A stretch of 64,000 bases of DNA from Prorocentrum cordatum (taxonomy: Eukaryota; Sar; Dinophyceae; Prorocentrales; Prorocentraceae). Each line of letters begins with the position of its first letter. The first letter of the stretch is position 1. A program made the translations under genes and the position numbers. The stretch is taken from the NCBI GenBank assembly GCA_963575745.1, contig CAUYUJ010012558.1, positions 988,203 to 1,052,202 on the forward strand, given 5' to 3'. The notes under the pieces are model-generated. The model searched no databases. It had not been told where the DNA came from and worked only from the letters and a program-made list of their open reading frames with translations. Shown here in pieces: positions 31,122 through 41,340 of this stretch.

Positions 31122-31158
<37 letters not shown>

Positions 31159-32346
31159 GAGAGTTCAGAGAGAGCGAGAGAGCGAGCGAGCGGGAGGGAG
31201 GGAGAGGGAACAGAGACCCCACAGGCAGACAGAGACAAGGAAGGACTGTGCGGGGGGGGGGGAGGGCCGGCGGGAGGAGCAGCACACGCCTCCGACGGCG
31301 AGCACGGGACGTTGGAGTCGGCGCTGGAGCGCCCCCCCGCGCTGTCCGCGTCGCTGCCGCCGCGCTCTCCGCCTGCCCCGCAGGGAGCACGCGCTGGGCG
31401 GGTCTCGCGGGAGCGAGGTCTCTCCTCCGTCCTCGCTCCTCCAGCCTCCTCGTGCTTCAGCCTCGTTCCTCCTTCTCGTCCTCCATTCTCGCTCGCTCCT
31501 CCTCTTCCTCCTCCTGCTCCTCCTCCTCCTCCTCGACCTCCTCGACCTCCACCTCCTCCTCCTCCTCCTCGACCTCCTCGACCTCCACCTCCTCCTCCTC
31601 CTCCTCGACCTCCTCCTCCTCCTCCTCCTCCGCCTCGACCTCCTCGACCTCCTCCTCCTCCTCCTCCTCCTCCTCCTCCTCCTCCTCCTCCTCCTCCTCT
31701 ACCTCGTGCTGCTGCGCCTGCGCCCGCTCCGTATTTCGCGGCCTCTGGGCGTGCCCCGTGGCAGTGGGTTGGTGGGGTCGGCCAACCCTCTCCATCCACC
31801 CAATGGCACAATACAATAACCCTTACCACACTTAGATTCCACCATCCCGACTGCATCACCACCATCGTCGTCACCGCCAGCGTCGTCATCATCATCATCA
31901 TCATCATCATCAGCAGCATCATCATCAACATCATCAGCACCATCACCACAACCACAATCGTGATCACCATCACCACCACCACCATCATCATCATCAACAT
32001 CATCATAAGCAGCAGCAGCATCCTCATCATCAGCAGCAGCAGCCCCAGCATAAGCATCAGCATCATCATCAGCATCATCATCATCGTCATCGTCAACATC
32101 ATCATCGTCATCATCATCAGCAGCATCATCATCATGATCATCAATGTCATCATCATCTCTTCCATCATTCTCAGCACCAGTAACACAACTGCCACCACCA
32201 TCATCAACAGCAACATCGTCACGATCATCATCATCAGCAGCAACAGCAGCATCATCATGATCATCATCATCATCATCATCAGCAGCAGCAACAGCAGCAG
32301 CATCTTCATCACCATCATAGTCGCCGTGGTCATCATCACTATCATT

Positions 32347-32388
<42 letters not shown>

Positions 32389-32400
32389 GTCATCGTTATC
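31106..32400. repeat. Compound microsatellite region: (GA)n, (CTC)n, (CAT)n
   Basis: (GA)n lies at 31110-31205, (CTC)n with CGACCTC interruptions at 31495-31700, and interrupted (CAT)n at 31880-32400. About 280 bp of GC-rich complex sequence between the first two has no recognisable gene. The long Met/Leu and Ser/Ile frames are repeat products. Confidence 0.85.
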
Positions 32401-32879
32401 AGGTACCAGTTGTCTTCAGCAGCAGTCGCCTCTTGCCTCTCGCGGTCTATGCAGGTCCCGATTGGTCACCTGAGAGATCTCCAGAGCCCAAGAAAGGACA
32501 AACACACCTTGAACAAACAAGAAGACGAATACGTGCATTACACCAAGTGTTGCGCCCAGGGGGGGGCCGTCCCAAGGCGAGTGGAAAAATCCAGCCCACG
32601 TGGCGGAACGAAGGTATAAACTTCTCAACCAACATGGGATAAACATATCCCGCGGCAGAACACAAAAATACGGAAAGGCACGTTCTGCTGCAATCGGATG
32701 ATACGCTCATCCATCACAGTCAACCAGATCATCCCACTTCAAAACCAGCCGGTGTCGGCCTCACCGCGCAGACTCTCGCAATCCACCCACAAAAAGGCGC
32801 TCCAAATAAAGACGGAACGGGAGAAGGGTGACATTTCACTGTCGGAGCTTCGGGCTCACATGGACCAGCTTCCGGCTTC
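32401..32879. other. No gene seen
   Basis: Complex sequence of average composition with only short frames. I see no motif or RNA gene in it. Confidence 0.35.
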
Positions 32880-32996
32880 TTGTCCGGAGTTTTTCGTTTC
32901 GCGGCCCCAAGGCCATGCAAGGGCTCCCAATGGCTGAAAATTGCCGAAAACCGTCCGTCGTGTCTTTCGCTTCACGACGAATGGGGGTCTGGGAAG
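32880..32996. repeat. Diverged relative of the MITE-like element at 63.7 kb
   Basis: The blocks GTCCGGAG, CCAATGGCTGAAAAT, CCGTCGTG, TTCACGACG and GGGGGTCTGGG occur in the same order as in the right half of 63669-63867. The CGTCGTG/CACGACG stem is kept although the loop differs. I could not find the left inverted end. Confidence 0.5.
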
Positions 32997-33114
32997 AAGG
33001 AAGGGCGTCTGGAGACTGCCGAGATCGCCTGTGTCGTTTTCGTTGATGGCCCTTGGGTTTCGACGAGGGCCGACGGAGGCAACAAAGAGGGAGAGAGAGA
33101 GGGATACGTATGTC

Positions 33115-33190
33115 ACATACATCTACATGTGCAGATGTACATATATATATGTATACATATTACATGTGTTATATATATATGTACAGATTA
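33115..33190. repeat. (TA)n-rich tract
   Basis: TATATA and TACATA repeats make an AT-rich patch of about 75 bp. It is a simple repeat. Confidence 0.8.
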
Positions 33191-33813
33191 CTTGTTCTGC
33201 ACACAACCATCACCAAGCCTCACATCACACCCAGCAGCACGCATTGCGACACCAATCGCAATGCGACAAAAACTGCGAGACGAAGACGGCACGAGGAGGA
33301 GGGAGGAAGAGGAGAGGACGAGGAGGAATAGTGAACACCGCGGTAGCCCAACATGGAAGCCACGCAAACCTGCTGCTTCTATCTCTGGCCCCTGCCAGAA
33401 GTAAAAAAGCACTGGGCACGAGGACGAGGAGGGGAACGAGCGCCTACGAAGGAATTACAAATCCCTGCCACATGACCAGCTGTGTAAAATCACAGTGAGA
33501 CGAGTGGGAGAATGGCTGGCTCACGGCCTGGCTGATAGCTGATACCGTCGATCGAAAATCGGCAACGGTTCCTACCGCGTCGACCGCTCCACGGGTGCGC
33601 GAGCAGTAGAGGAAGCAATTGCATTCAGAGGACCACCAGAAATCAACAATGGCCGCAGACTCAGGCAGGAGAAGAAGATGGAAGGAGAAGAGGAAGAGGA
33701 AGGGAAGACAGAAGGGGCGAGGGAACAGCGAACGCGAGGCCGAGCAGGCGCACCGCCGAAAGGGGAAGATAGAAAACACAAACAACTATACCAAATGATG
33801 TCGAGGTAGTGTT
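33191..33813. other. No gene seen
   Basis: Complex sequence with a purine-rich block at 33285-33335 and another at 33660-33725. I see no coding content. Confidence 0.35.
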
Positions 33814-35690
33814 CTAGCTTGCGAGCCTGGGTCTTTTCAAAGCGATTGTGACGAGGTGCCGGGCTTTCTGGTGACCCCGAGTCGCGTCACGAATAAAACC
33901 GCGGAATGCCGCTTGCCCGTCGGCGCCCGGGTGACCATGCCTGATTGCATTGTGTGTCTTGTGCAACGCGTGCGCACCTATCGCCCGGAGGGCAGCCGCA
34001 GAAGCCGCAGCGCAGTGGTCTAGGCAGTGTGCAGGGAGAGACTGCGCGCACCGCACGTGCGAATTCCTAGGAGGTTGCAGAAGCAGTGCTCAGCCGGTGG
34101 CCGGCTCAGCCCGAGAAACTGACGACGGAGGGAGTGAAACGAATTGCAGAAAGCATAGTGCTGCAGGCTGTCCTCCTCGCGGGGGCACTTGAACACGCAA
34201 CGGCCCGAACGACCGAAGCGGCGTGCCGTGATCCAACCGTTCCAGGCGGTCCTGATCTGGCAAGCCTGCGCGCGGGGGGGGGGAGGGGCGAGGAGAGGGC
34301 GAAGACGTTGATCCACCGTGCTGGGCGGCGACGTGGCAAAATGCTGAATTGCCACTTGTTCAGGCGCTTCCAGACGTGCGCGGCAGCAGAAGAGCGGGAA
34401 ACAGCCTGGAAGATGCGCGTGCCCCAGGCCTGCCAACCGAGCCGCTATTGAGCAGCCGGGTCGGCGGGATCCAACAAAGAGGGCACAACGCGCACGCTCC
34501 GCTCAACCGCTGCCAACTCAGAAGTGGCGTCCCGAAAGGTAAACAAGAAATTCTGGTTGACGTACTCCGAGAACTGCACCGCTCGCTGCTAGTTTACGAC
34601 CATCCGGCTCACCTGGAGGAGCCCGCGGGCGCGGGCCTGGATCCAGAGCCCCGCGTGCCGGGAGTTCTCGAAACGAGCGGCTCTGGCTCGCGCCGCTCGG
34701 GCAGCGGACCAGAAGTCCGTCAGGGCGCTCGGGGAGTGCAGCAGCGTCTTGAGACCTCGGGAAGCCTCGACGGTGAACCAGTCCATGGGGCCCGGGAAGA
34801 GCGCGCGGCACGCCTTCAGCTCGACGGCGTCGAAGTCGGACGGCAGAGGGCCCAGCTGAGCCGCAAACGTCACGACTGAGCACACGAGAACCTGGCACGC
34901 CAGGAGGGTGTGAAAGAAGCCGACGCCCATGCGACCCCACAGCGTGGCTCGGTCGAGGAATTTCTTGAAAGGCGCCTTCCAAGAAATGGATCCCCGCCCT
35001 GGGCCGACAACCATGCCAATGTACTTGGCCCTCTCCGCGATAGGGAAAGCGCCCCAAAGCGGGGCATCCCTCACCAGCTGGCCCCGCAACGCGTCACCAT
35101 CGTGATGGAAAAGATGAACGAGAACCGTTCTCGCGACTTTTAGCCTGAGGCTGGAGATGGTCTCGCACTCCGTAAAGATATCCTGCAGGCTGCCAAAACA
35201 CTGCAAGAGGGCGGCATGAAAGAGCGCAGGGTCGTCGGCATAGGCACGCACGCAGGCCCGCACACGACGGATCAGACGACGCAGCAATATGTCGGACGCA
35301 ACTGCGATCAGCAGCGGCGACAACGGGCATCCTTGCCAGATGCCTCGGGCTATGTCGAAGCCCTCGTGTCGGCCACCGCCCAAGGAAAACCGCGAATATC
35401 ATGTCGCGGCGAAATCGAAGAAGATGGACCCCCCCCTCGTCAGATGTGCATACGCTGGTGACCATTGGCACTTCGATGTCCACCAAATTGGCCTGCATGC
35501 TGCGCCCTGCGACGAACCCTCTCTGAGACCAAATGATTTGTAGACCGACGCCGGGTTCGATAATGTACCGGACAGCGTTGGCCAAGAGCCAATTGTCCGC
35601 TTTGGTCACATTCAAAGGTCTCGTGTTTTCGCCCTCGCAGCAGCCCTTCCCCAGTTGCAATAGCCCTCTCCAGCAAATGTAGATGCATCT
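33814..35690 (-). pseudogene. Degenerate LINE RT, truncated at a microsatellite
   Basis: On the minus strand the protein begins abruptly next to microsatellite DNA. RT fingers come first (TRPLNVTKADNWLLANAV, then SQRGFVAGRSMQANLVDI, about 35620-35460). After a frame change come motif B (RGIWQGCPLSPLLIAV) and motif C (VRAYADDPALFHA) at about 35350-35230, then the thumb (SLRLKVARTVLVHLF). TAG stops at 34591 and 34447 interrupt what looks like continuous sequence (QRAVQFSEYVNQNF, then RLGWQAWGTRIFQAVSRSS). A C-terminal piece with a Cys/His-like motif (GRCVFKCPREEDSLQHYAFC) and a final helix (AAALRAIGAHALHKTHNAIR) follow. It is a dead 5'-truncated copy. Confidence 0.75.
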
Positions 35691-35693
35691 CTA

Positions 35694-35728
35694 TATATAG
35701 AGAGAGATATAGAGAGAGATAACAAACA

Positions 35729-35811
<83 letters not shown>

Positions 35812-35855
35812 TCATCAACAACAACAGCAGCAGCAGCAGCAGCAGCAACATCAAC
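35694..35855. repeat. (GA)n, (CAA)n and (CAG)n microsatellites
   Basis: A short TATAGAGAG patch is followed by (CAA)n of about 27 units (35728-35825) and (CAG)n (35826-35848). These form the edge where the broken LINE stops. Confidence 0.9.
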
Positions 35856-35862
35856 GAATCGC

Positions 35863-35891
35863 GCGCGCTTCGCGCAAGCTTAGGTTCTAGC
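35863..35891. repeat. Hairpin plus TTAGGTTCTAGC motif, second copy
   Basis: GCGCGCGCTTCGCGC is followed by AAGCTTAGGTTCTAGCGC. The same core and tail occur at 13552-13577. A hairpin followed after about ten bases by CTAG resembles the 3' end of a Helitron, but no 5' end or Rep-helicase gene is visible. Confidence 0.4.
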
Positions 35892-35929
35892 GCAGACGTT
35901 CCCGATTGCACATTCGATTTTTGACGTCG

Positions 35930-36350
35930 GCGACGACCACCACCACCACCACCACCACCTCGGCGACGCCGGCCTCGACGACGATGACGAGGACGACGGT
36001 GACGACCTCGAAATGATGACGACAACGAACGACCACAACGACGGCGGCGACGACAATGATGTCTACATAATGTTCCGGAAACAAGCCGAACTGCCCAAAC
36101 CGAAACAGGCCGAACCCAACCGGTGCGAACTAGTCAAATTGTCAACGCGGACCGAGACGAACCGAACTGGTCGTTTTCGACACTCGAACCGAGCCAAACC
36201 GAAGCGGTTTCGAAATGGGTCCTGAACTGGGCCGAACCAGACAGCGAATTCGACGAGTGCGACGACGCGTGCGACGAGGGGGGGAGGGAGACCTCCAAAA
36301 CGTCCTCCTCCTCCTCCTCCTCCTCCTCCTCCTCCTCCCCCTTCTCTTCC
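35930..36350. repeat. (CAC)n, CCGAAC-rich and (CTC)n repeats
   Basis: A (CAC)n run (35936-35958), degenerate repeats of CCGAAC/GAACCG (36080-36235) and (CTC)n (36303-36340) fill this stretch. I see no gene. Confidence 0.7.
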
Positions 36351-36519
36351 TCTTCCTAACTTCCCTGCCCCTCCAGCGTGTTCACGAAGGTTCCTGCCGG
36401 AACGCCCTGTGCACAATTGCTGGCTTCATTGTCATTTCATTGCTCCATTGTTCGTTTGAGGCTGACGATGAGCCCTGTCGACCGACACCGATACCGAGAC
36501 CCCTTTCCAGGGAGGTCAA

Positions 36520-36645
36520 TGGACCTTTTGGAGCCGTCTCAGGCGCCTCTTGGGCCGTCTTGGGGCCGTGTTGGGCCGTCTTGTGGGAATCTTGGAGGCC
36601 TATTGGGACCTCTTGCGGGCCTCGTGGGGTCTTGGTGTCGATATA
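36520..36645. repeat. CTTGG-rich repeat, left flank of the copia element
   Basis: GGGCCGTCTTGGGGCCGTG-type motifs resemble the field at 13.7-14.6 kb. A similar block lies just beyond the 3' LTR (45885-46210), which suggests that the copia element also landed in this repeat family. Confidence 0.65.
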
Positions 36646-36700
36646 ACCATAGTTTGATGGAGGTTACGTATATTTATGTTGCCTTAGCACAACTGATCAG

Positions 36701-36882
36701 TTTCAGCAAGCATGATGTGTTGCAAATACTTGTTTCACACGTGATTGGATCCATTGCCACGTGATGCTCAGGGACCCCTGAGTCAGGTAAACGGCTGCGT
36801 ATCCCATCCTCTGAAACGGTTCTCAAGATAATCAAGTCTATCGAACATTCCCAAGGAGACTGAGTGTGCTGCCATCGGTTCA
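36701..36882 (+). repeat. 5' LTR of the copia element
   Basis: This 182-bp block aligns with 45683-45864. Shared blocks include CACACGTGATT, CCCCTGAGTCAGGTAAA and CTATCGAACATTCCC. It ends a few bases before the primer binding site. A TG at 36713 and a CA at 36882 may mark the true ends. Confidence 0.75.
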
Positions 36883-36885
36883 AAT

Positions 36886-36898
36886 TGGTAGCGGAGCC
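36886..36898 (+). promoter_or_regulatory. Primer binding site (initiator tRNA-Met type)
   Basis: TGGTAGCGGAGCC begins three bases after the 5' LTR. It starts with TGG, the complement of the tRNA CCA end, and resembles initiator-Met sites used by copia-type elements. The exact tRNA is an inference. Confidence 0.6.
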
Positions 36899-36933
36899 GG
36901 AGATCCACTTTCTCCGGTTCCCCCGTCGCCGCC

Positions 36934-38110
36934 ATGCCCGACGGTGCGCCTTGCGCGCCGCCGCCGGGCGTCCCGCCGGCAGCCTCTGCCTCCGCAGCCG
37001 CCGCCGAGACCAGCGCGGAGGATCGGCGAGTCCCACCGAGCAGCGTGGACGCGGAGGAGGCTCAGACTACACAGATTAAGGCGGGTGGCAAGGCTGGTGG
37101 GGCCGACAGGAGAGCTCTACCTGGGACGGGGGAGGACGAGGCCTTGACGCAGGCTTGTCCAAGACAGCGCCGAGCTACGAGCTGTTGAGGACCGACGGCT
37201 ACCGTACCTTTCGACGCTAGATGGAGGTCTTCGAGCGCTGCTGCAGGAAACGTGGCACCACCGCGGTCGGCAAGGGAGAGTTCCTTGTCATGAACTCGCT
37301 GCAGGGTGAGGCCGCGGAGGCTACGGAGGACATCGACCTGGACTTGTCGGAAACTGAATAGGGCTTCAGGCCGCTGTTCCAGGTGCTCGGCGAGCACTAC
37401 AAATAGGCAAGTTCGCTCGCCAAGAGAAGAAGACGATGAATATTTACTGATTAGGCCACAAGTGAGAGCCCAAGAAGCTCAAACAGGTCGGGATGGAGAT
37501 TCCCGACATGCTGGCGGGAGGGCACCTCCTCACGAGAGCGGCCGTCCCGCTATCAGGCGCCGCCCAGGTTCGCAGTCAATGCGTGGACGGCCTCTGCTGG
37601 ACGGAGGTGAAGAAAACCCTGCTCGACACGTACGGAGTCGAAGCTATGCCCGACACGCGCGACGTGAAACGAGTTGAGAAGATGCTGATCGGACAGAGCT
37701 TGAAGGACGGCGTGACTTATGCCAACGACTACGAGTGGGAGCGACACCTGTGCTACGAAGACTCTAACCTGGAGGAGGAAGAGTACGAGGACGAAAGGAG
37801 TACGACTACGACGAGAACGAGGCAGAGGCCGACGTCGCAGTGGAGCTGCCGCAGGAAGTCGAGGAAGCCCGAGTGGCGTGCGACGAGGCGTATCTCAGTT
37901 TCGTGGATGCGAAGAAGCGCGTGGCGGCGATAGTCAAGGCCAGAGGTTTCTACCCGATCATCGACCTCGCCCCCGAGAACAACTACCAACGCGATGCTCG
38001 CGCAGGACCTACGAGAGCGACACGTCCGGGAGCTGGCCGTGGCAAAGGACGTGGCAAAAGCAAACGACGCGGAACGGACTCGGTCAGCCACGTCGAGAAG
38101 CTTCGTGACC
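36934..38110 (+). pseudogene. Gag of the copia element
   Basis: An ATG frame starts at 36934 with an Ala/Pro-rich leader. The Gag body continues in another frame (SYELLRTDGYRTF, then MEVFERCCRKRG, GEFLVMNSLQGEAAEATEDI and GFRPLFQVLGEHYK), with TAG stops at 37219, 37359 and 37404. After a further frame change it reads KKLKQVGMEIPDMLAGGHLL and LLDTYGVEAMPDTRDVKRV (37470-37680). The last piece (DEAYLSFVDAKKRVAAIV, then a basic GRGKGRGKSKRRG tail) is near 37890-38070. This matches dinoflagellate copia Gag as I know it. No intact CCHC knuckle is visible. Confidence 0.7.
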
Positions 38111-38246
38111 GGAGAAGGGCGGGTTCGGCAAAGGGACTCCACCTACTCCAGCGGGCTCGACTGCATCGGGTTCGACCCAGCAGCACAGCCCGAGGTTCAA
38201 GCGCTTCAGGCAAGGCAGCTCCACCAAGCCCGACGACGAGACACGT

Positions 38247-38585
38247 ATGGTGGAGGACGTCGAGACGCTGGAATACGCCATCTCGACCGAAGAGGTTTTC
38301 CTGCTGACAGTCGTCAAGGGCATCAGCGATGGCGGTGCTACGGGGCCCGTCATGGGCGACAAAGTCTGGACGCAATGGGAGGCATTACTTCGCTCGAAAC
38401 ATGTGCTACACGAGGTCGAGTATGGCGAGAGTGATCGTCGCTTCCTCGGGGACGGCAAGACACTGGAGGCTAAGCGGGGTGTGACGCTGACTGTGTGGCC
38501 GTTTGGCGTCAAGAAGAAGATCACAATCCGCCCCGTCGATGGGTGGACGCCGCTGCTCATCGCACGACCCTGTATGGAGGAGTGA
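38247..38585 (+). pseudogene. Retropepsin-like aspartic protease domain
   Basis: A 112-residue frame has the active-site box VVKGISDGGATGPVMGDKVW, in which DGGAT stands where copia proteases have D(S/T)GA. A flap-like region and the hydrophobic C-terminal strand (VDGWTPLLIARPCMEE) follow. The domain continues in the next frame (RLIQDYRTGTFMTED). It would cut the Gag-Pol polyprotein. Confidence 0.65.
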
Positions 38586-39137
38586 GGTTGATCCAGGACT
38601 ACCGAACTGGCACGTTCATGACGGAGGATCTCCCCGACAAAGGCTCTTGTTTGATGAGGAGGCACCGCCACCACACTGTCGATCCTCTCGGCATTCTGCT
38701 CAGCGCGGAAATCTAAATAGAAACATTGTTCCTCACAAGGCGTATGCCTGAGGTGATCCAACTGCGCTGGGGAAAGCACTGAGCTGATTACTCTTCCGAA
38801 GCACTGGGCAGATTAGGTGCAATATAACCCCCGAAATGTCAGCACGCTAGAGACAACGCGAGACTGCATCGGCAGCGCGGCCGGGACAGGCAAGCGCATG
38901 TGTCCCAAACTGGCGCGAGATAGTAAAACGTCGAATGATAACACATTCTGATCTTCGCGCACAGACGCCCAGGAGGAGGATCAAGAGGAGGAGGGACCGC
39001 GGAGAACACAAGGCAAGCGGAAACACCGAGCGACCTGCGGCGGCTGCTGCGGATTACCCTACAGCCTCCACTCCGAGCAGAGAAAATGTGGGTCACTTAA
39101 GGACACCAGCTAAGGACTACACACCTGGGCAACCAAG

Positions 39138-39182
39138 GGAGGAAGAGGAGGAGGAGGAGGACGAGGAGGAGGAGGAGGAGGG
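39138..39182. repeat. (GGA)n microsatellite within the copia element
   Basis: A GGA/GAG run within the stretch of the element (38.7-40.3 kb) that has no recognisable Pol domain. Confidence 0.8.
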
Positions 39183-39364
39183 GCTGAAACGCAGGCAGTA
39201 CAATGCATTGCACACTAAACTAGACAAACTAGACAGTACAACACACTGAAACGCAGGCAGAACGTGGCCGAAACGCCCCTGGCCAACGTCCAGACTTCCT
39301 GAGTACACAGCCGAACGCCGCCAAACAACAGCGCCAAGGGGGAGAACGTGAGACTCCCGCATCA

Positions 39365-40050
39365 TTCAGCTCGCCGGCTCCAGCACCAACCAGCTCGCCG
39401 ACTCCTGCATCGACCAGATCGCCGACTGCCGCGCTGTCCAGCTCGCCGACTCCTGCAGCGACCAGCTCGCCGACTCCGGCGTCGAGGGGCCGGCCGACTC
39501 CCTCGCCGACCAGCTCGCCGACTCCCGCACTGACCAGCTCACCGAATCCCGCGCAGTCCAGCTCGCCGACTCCCGCGCCAACCAGATCGCCGACTCCCAC
39601 GCCGACCAGCTCACCGACTCCCGCACAGACCAGCTCGCCGACTCCCACGCCGACTCGCTCACCGACTTCAGCATCGGCCAGCTCGCCGACTCCCGCGCCG
39701 ACCTGCTGACGTTGAACAGTCTCGCACTGAAATGTGGAACGAATTATTTTCTCTGCGAATAAGAAATCCCGACAATGACACTGGGCACGGGGGGGAGGGC
39801 GGACAAATCATGCCCCCCTCTGAATGTCATGGAGTTGGTGCGTGTGTGCTGCTCTCACGGTGCGCAGTGCTATCCCGGCCGACTGGCCGGTAGCATAATA
39901 GCGACGCCAGCATTGCCACCATCACCGACACCAGCATCGGCACCATCATCGACACCTGCACTGACGCCAGCGTCGACACCTCATCCGACGCTGGCGCCCC
40001 AGCGGGCGTCGACATCCGCATCGACACCAGCGCCGACATGTTCTGAGCCG
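39365..40050 (-). repeat. 24-bp minisatellite (octapeptide repeat) inside the copia element
   Basis: About fourteen 24-bp units (39365-39715) share CAGCTCGCCGACTCC. Related CACCAGCATCGACACC units continue at 39905-40040. On the minus strand the first block is an open frame (39229-39648) of an octapeptide of the form GVGELVGA. It lies between the protease and methyltransferase-like regions, where no conserved Pol domain is expected. I think it is a repeat expansion in the dead element. Confidence 0.75.
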
Positions 40051-40353
40051 AGCGTGGTTGCGAGCCTCTGAGTGATATGTTTGTCCATCCTCCTTTCTTT
40101 TCCCGCCCCTCTGCGGACCTCGTTCTGTGCGATGTTGTTGTACGCGTGCATGTTCCAGGCACTCCCGCCGGGCGGGCCGCTGTTACTCTGCGAGCCTCCA
40201 ACCCCCACTGGTCGGAGCTGCCTCCGTATTTGAAACAGATTATGATACATTGATTTGTCGTCCTCTGGCCCGCCGCCTACTGGCTTCCCCATCTCCCCGA
40301 CAAAGGCTGGATGCAGTCCGAGCGCGACGAGAAGGGCCACTTTCATCACAGAC

Positions 40354-41340
40354 CTAGTGGGCGGAGCTGGTCGCGACGCCGAGGACGACATGAACGAGGG
40401 AGCCCCCACCGACGACGAGGCGAGCAGCGGAGACTCGACGCATAAGGACACGGAAGGAAGGTCGATCAAGAGCGACGAAGGCGACGACGAGGACTCGTCG
40501 GCGCCGGGCCCGGACGCCTTCTACCTCGAGACGCAGACGGAGTTCTACGACATCGGCGACGGCGAGGAGACCCTGACCACGGAGGATGTCGTGGGCCCGG
40601 GGCTCCACCTCATGGATTCGGACACCTACTCGGACCCGGCCCTGGCGCTGGAGCAGGCGGAGTCCGAAATGAAGGCCACGCTGCGCGGGCCGCGCAAGCG
40701 CGTGGTCTGGGAGGTTTTCGTGAACCACGGAGTTGGTCGAGCTCCCGCAGTTCGAGGTGTTCCAGTCCAGGCTAGAAGACGGCTGGGACTTCTCCAGACC
40801 CGCCGTGATCCCGATTTTCTGAACAAGCTCGACCATGTTAATCCTGACGATATCTTCTTCGCGCCCGATGCAATGCAAGTACTGGTGCACGTGGCAGTAT
40901 GTGAATGAGAAGATATCCGAGGAGCGAGCCAGCGAGATCAATGACGCCAGGGAGCGCGAAGAGCGGACGTTTCTCAAGATGGTTTACACGGCGTTTGTGA
41001 AACAGCTGAACGGAAATCGACATGCGTATGCAGAAGGCCCGTGGCAGTGGCTACACTGGCAGACGTAGACGTGGAAGGAGTTACCAGGATACCACTGCAG
41101 GCTTGACCACTGCAAGTTGCGAGCGAAGTTTACGATTCGTGGCAAGGACATGCCCTGCCCGAAACCAACGAGGCTGCAGTCGACCAATAGGGAGTTCATC
41201 AACCACATGACTCTGGTATGCGCGTGTACGGAGGACCAAGCTCAGAACTACCCGAGACCGATGGCGAAGAAGATGGCCTACATGACAGCCTTCCAAGGCA
41301 TGGCCGACGACATCAATGATATCTATACGGCCGAGGGGGT
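40354..41340 (+). pseudogene. Methyltransferase-like domain of the copia Pol
   Basis: Several frames are needed. An acidic linker (about 40380-40640) leads to KRVVWEVFVNHGVGRAP, where motif I of a SAM-dependent methyltransferase (E-V-F-x-G) would lie. The G-rich loop is damaged. A second frame carries FQSRLEDGWDFSRPAV and a third DHVNPDDIFFAPDAMQ, which corresponds to the motif IV region (P-x-C in intact relatives, here P-D-A). Then come AYAEGPWQWLHWQT, a TAG stop at 41066, GYHCRLDHCKLR and PKPTRLQSTNREF. The order matches a domain I recall between protease and integrase in dinoflagellate copia elements. Confidence 0.55.

Noticed and set aside
29898-31122. Long frames across the second 90-bp array
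   Set aside because: Same reason as for the first array; they are satellite units.
30954-32619. Frames of about 480-510 codons on both strands
   Set aside because: They join (CAT)n, (CTC)n and (GA)n tracts, with no complex coding segment.
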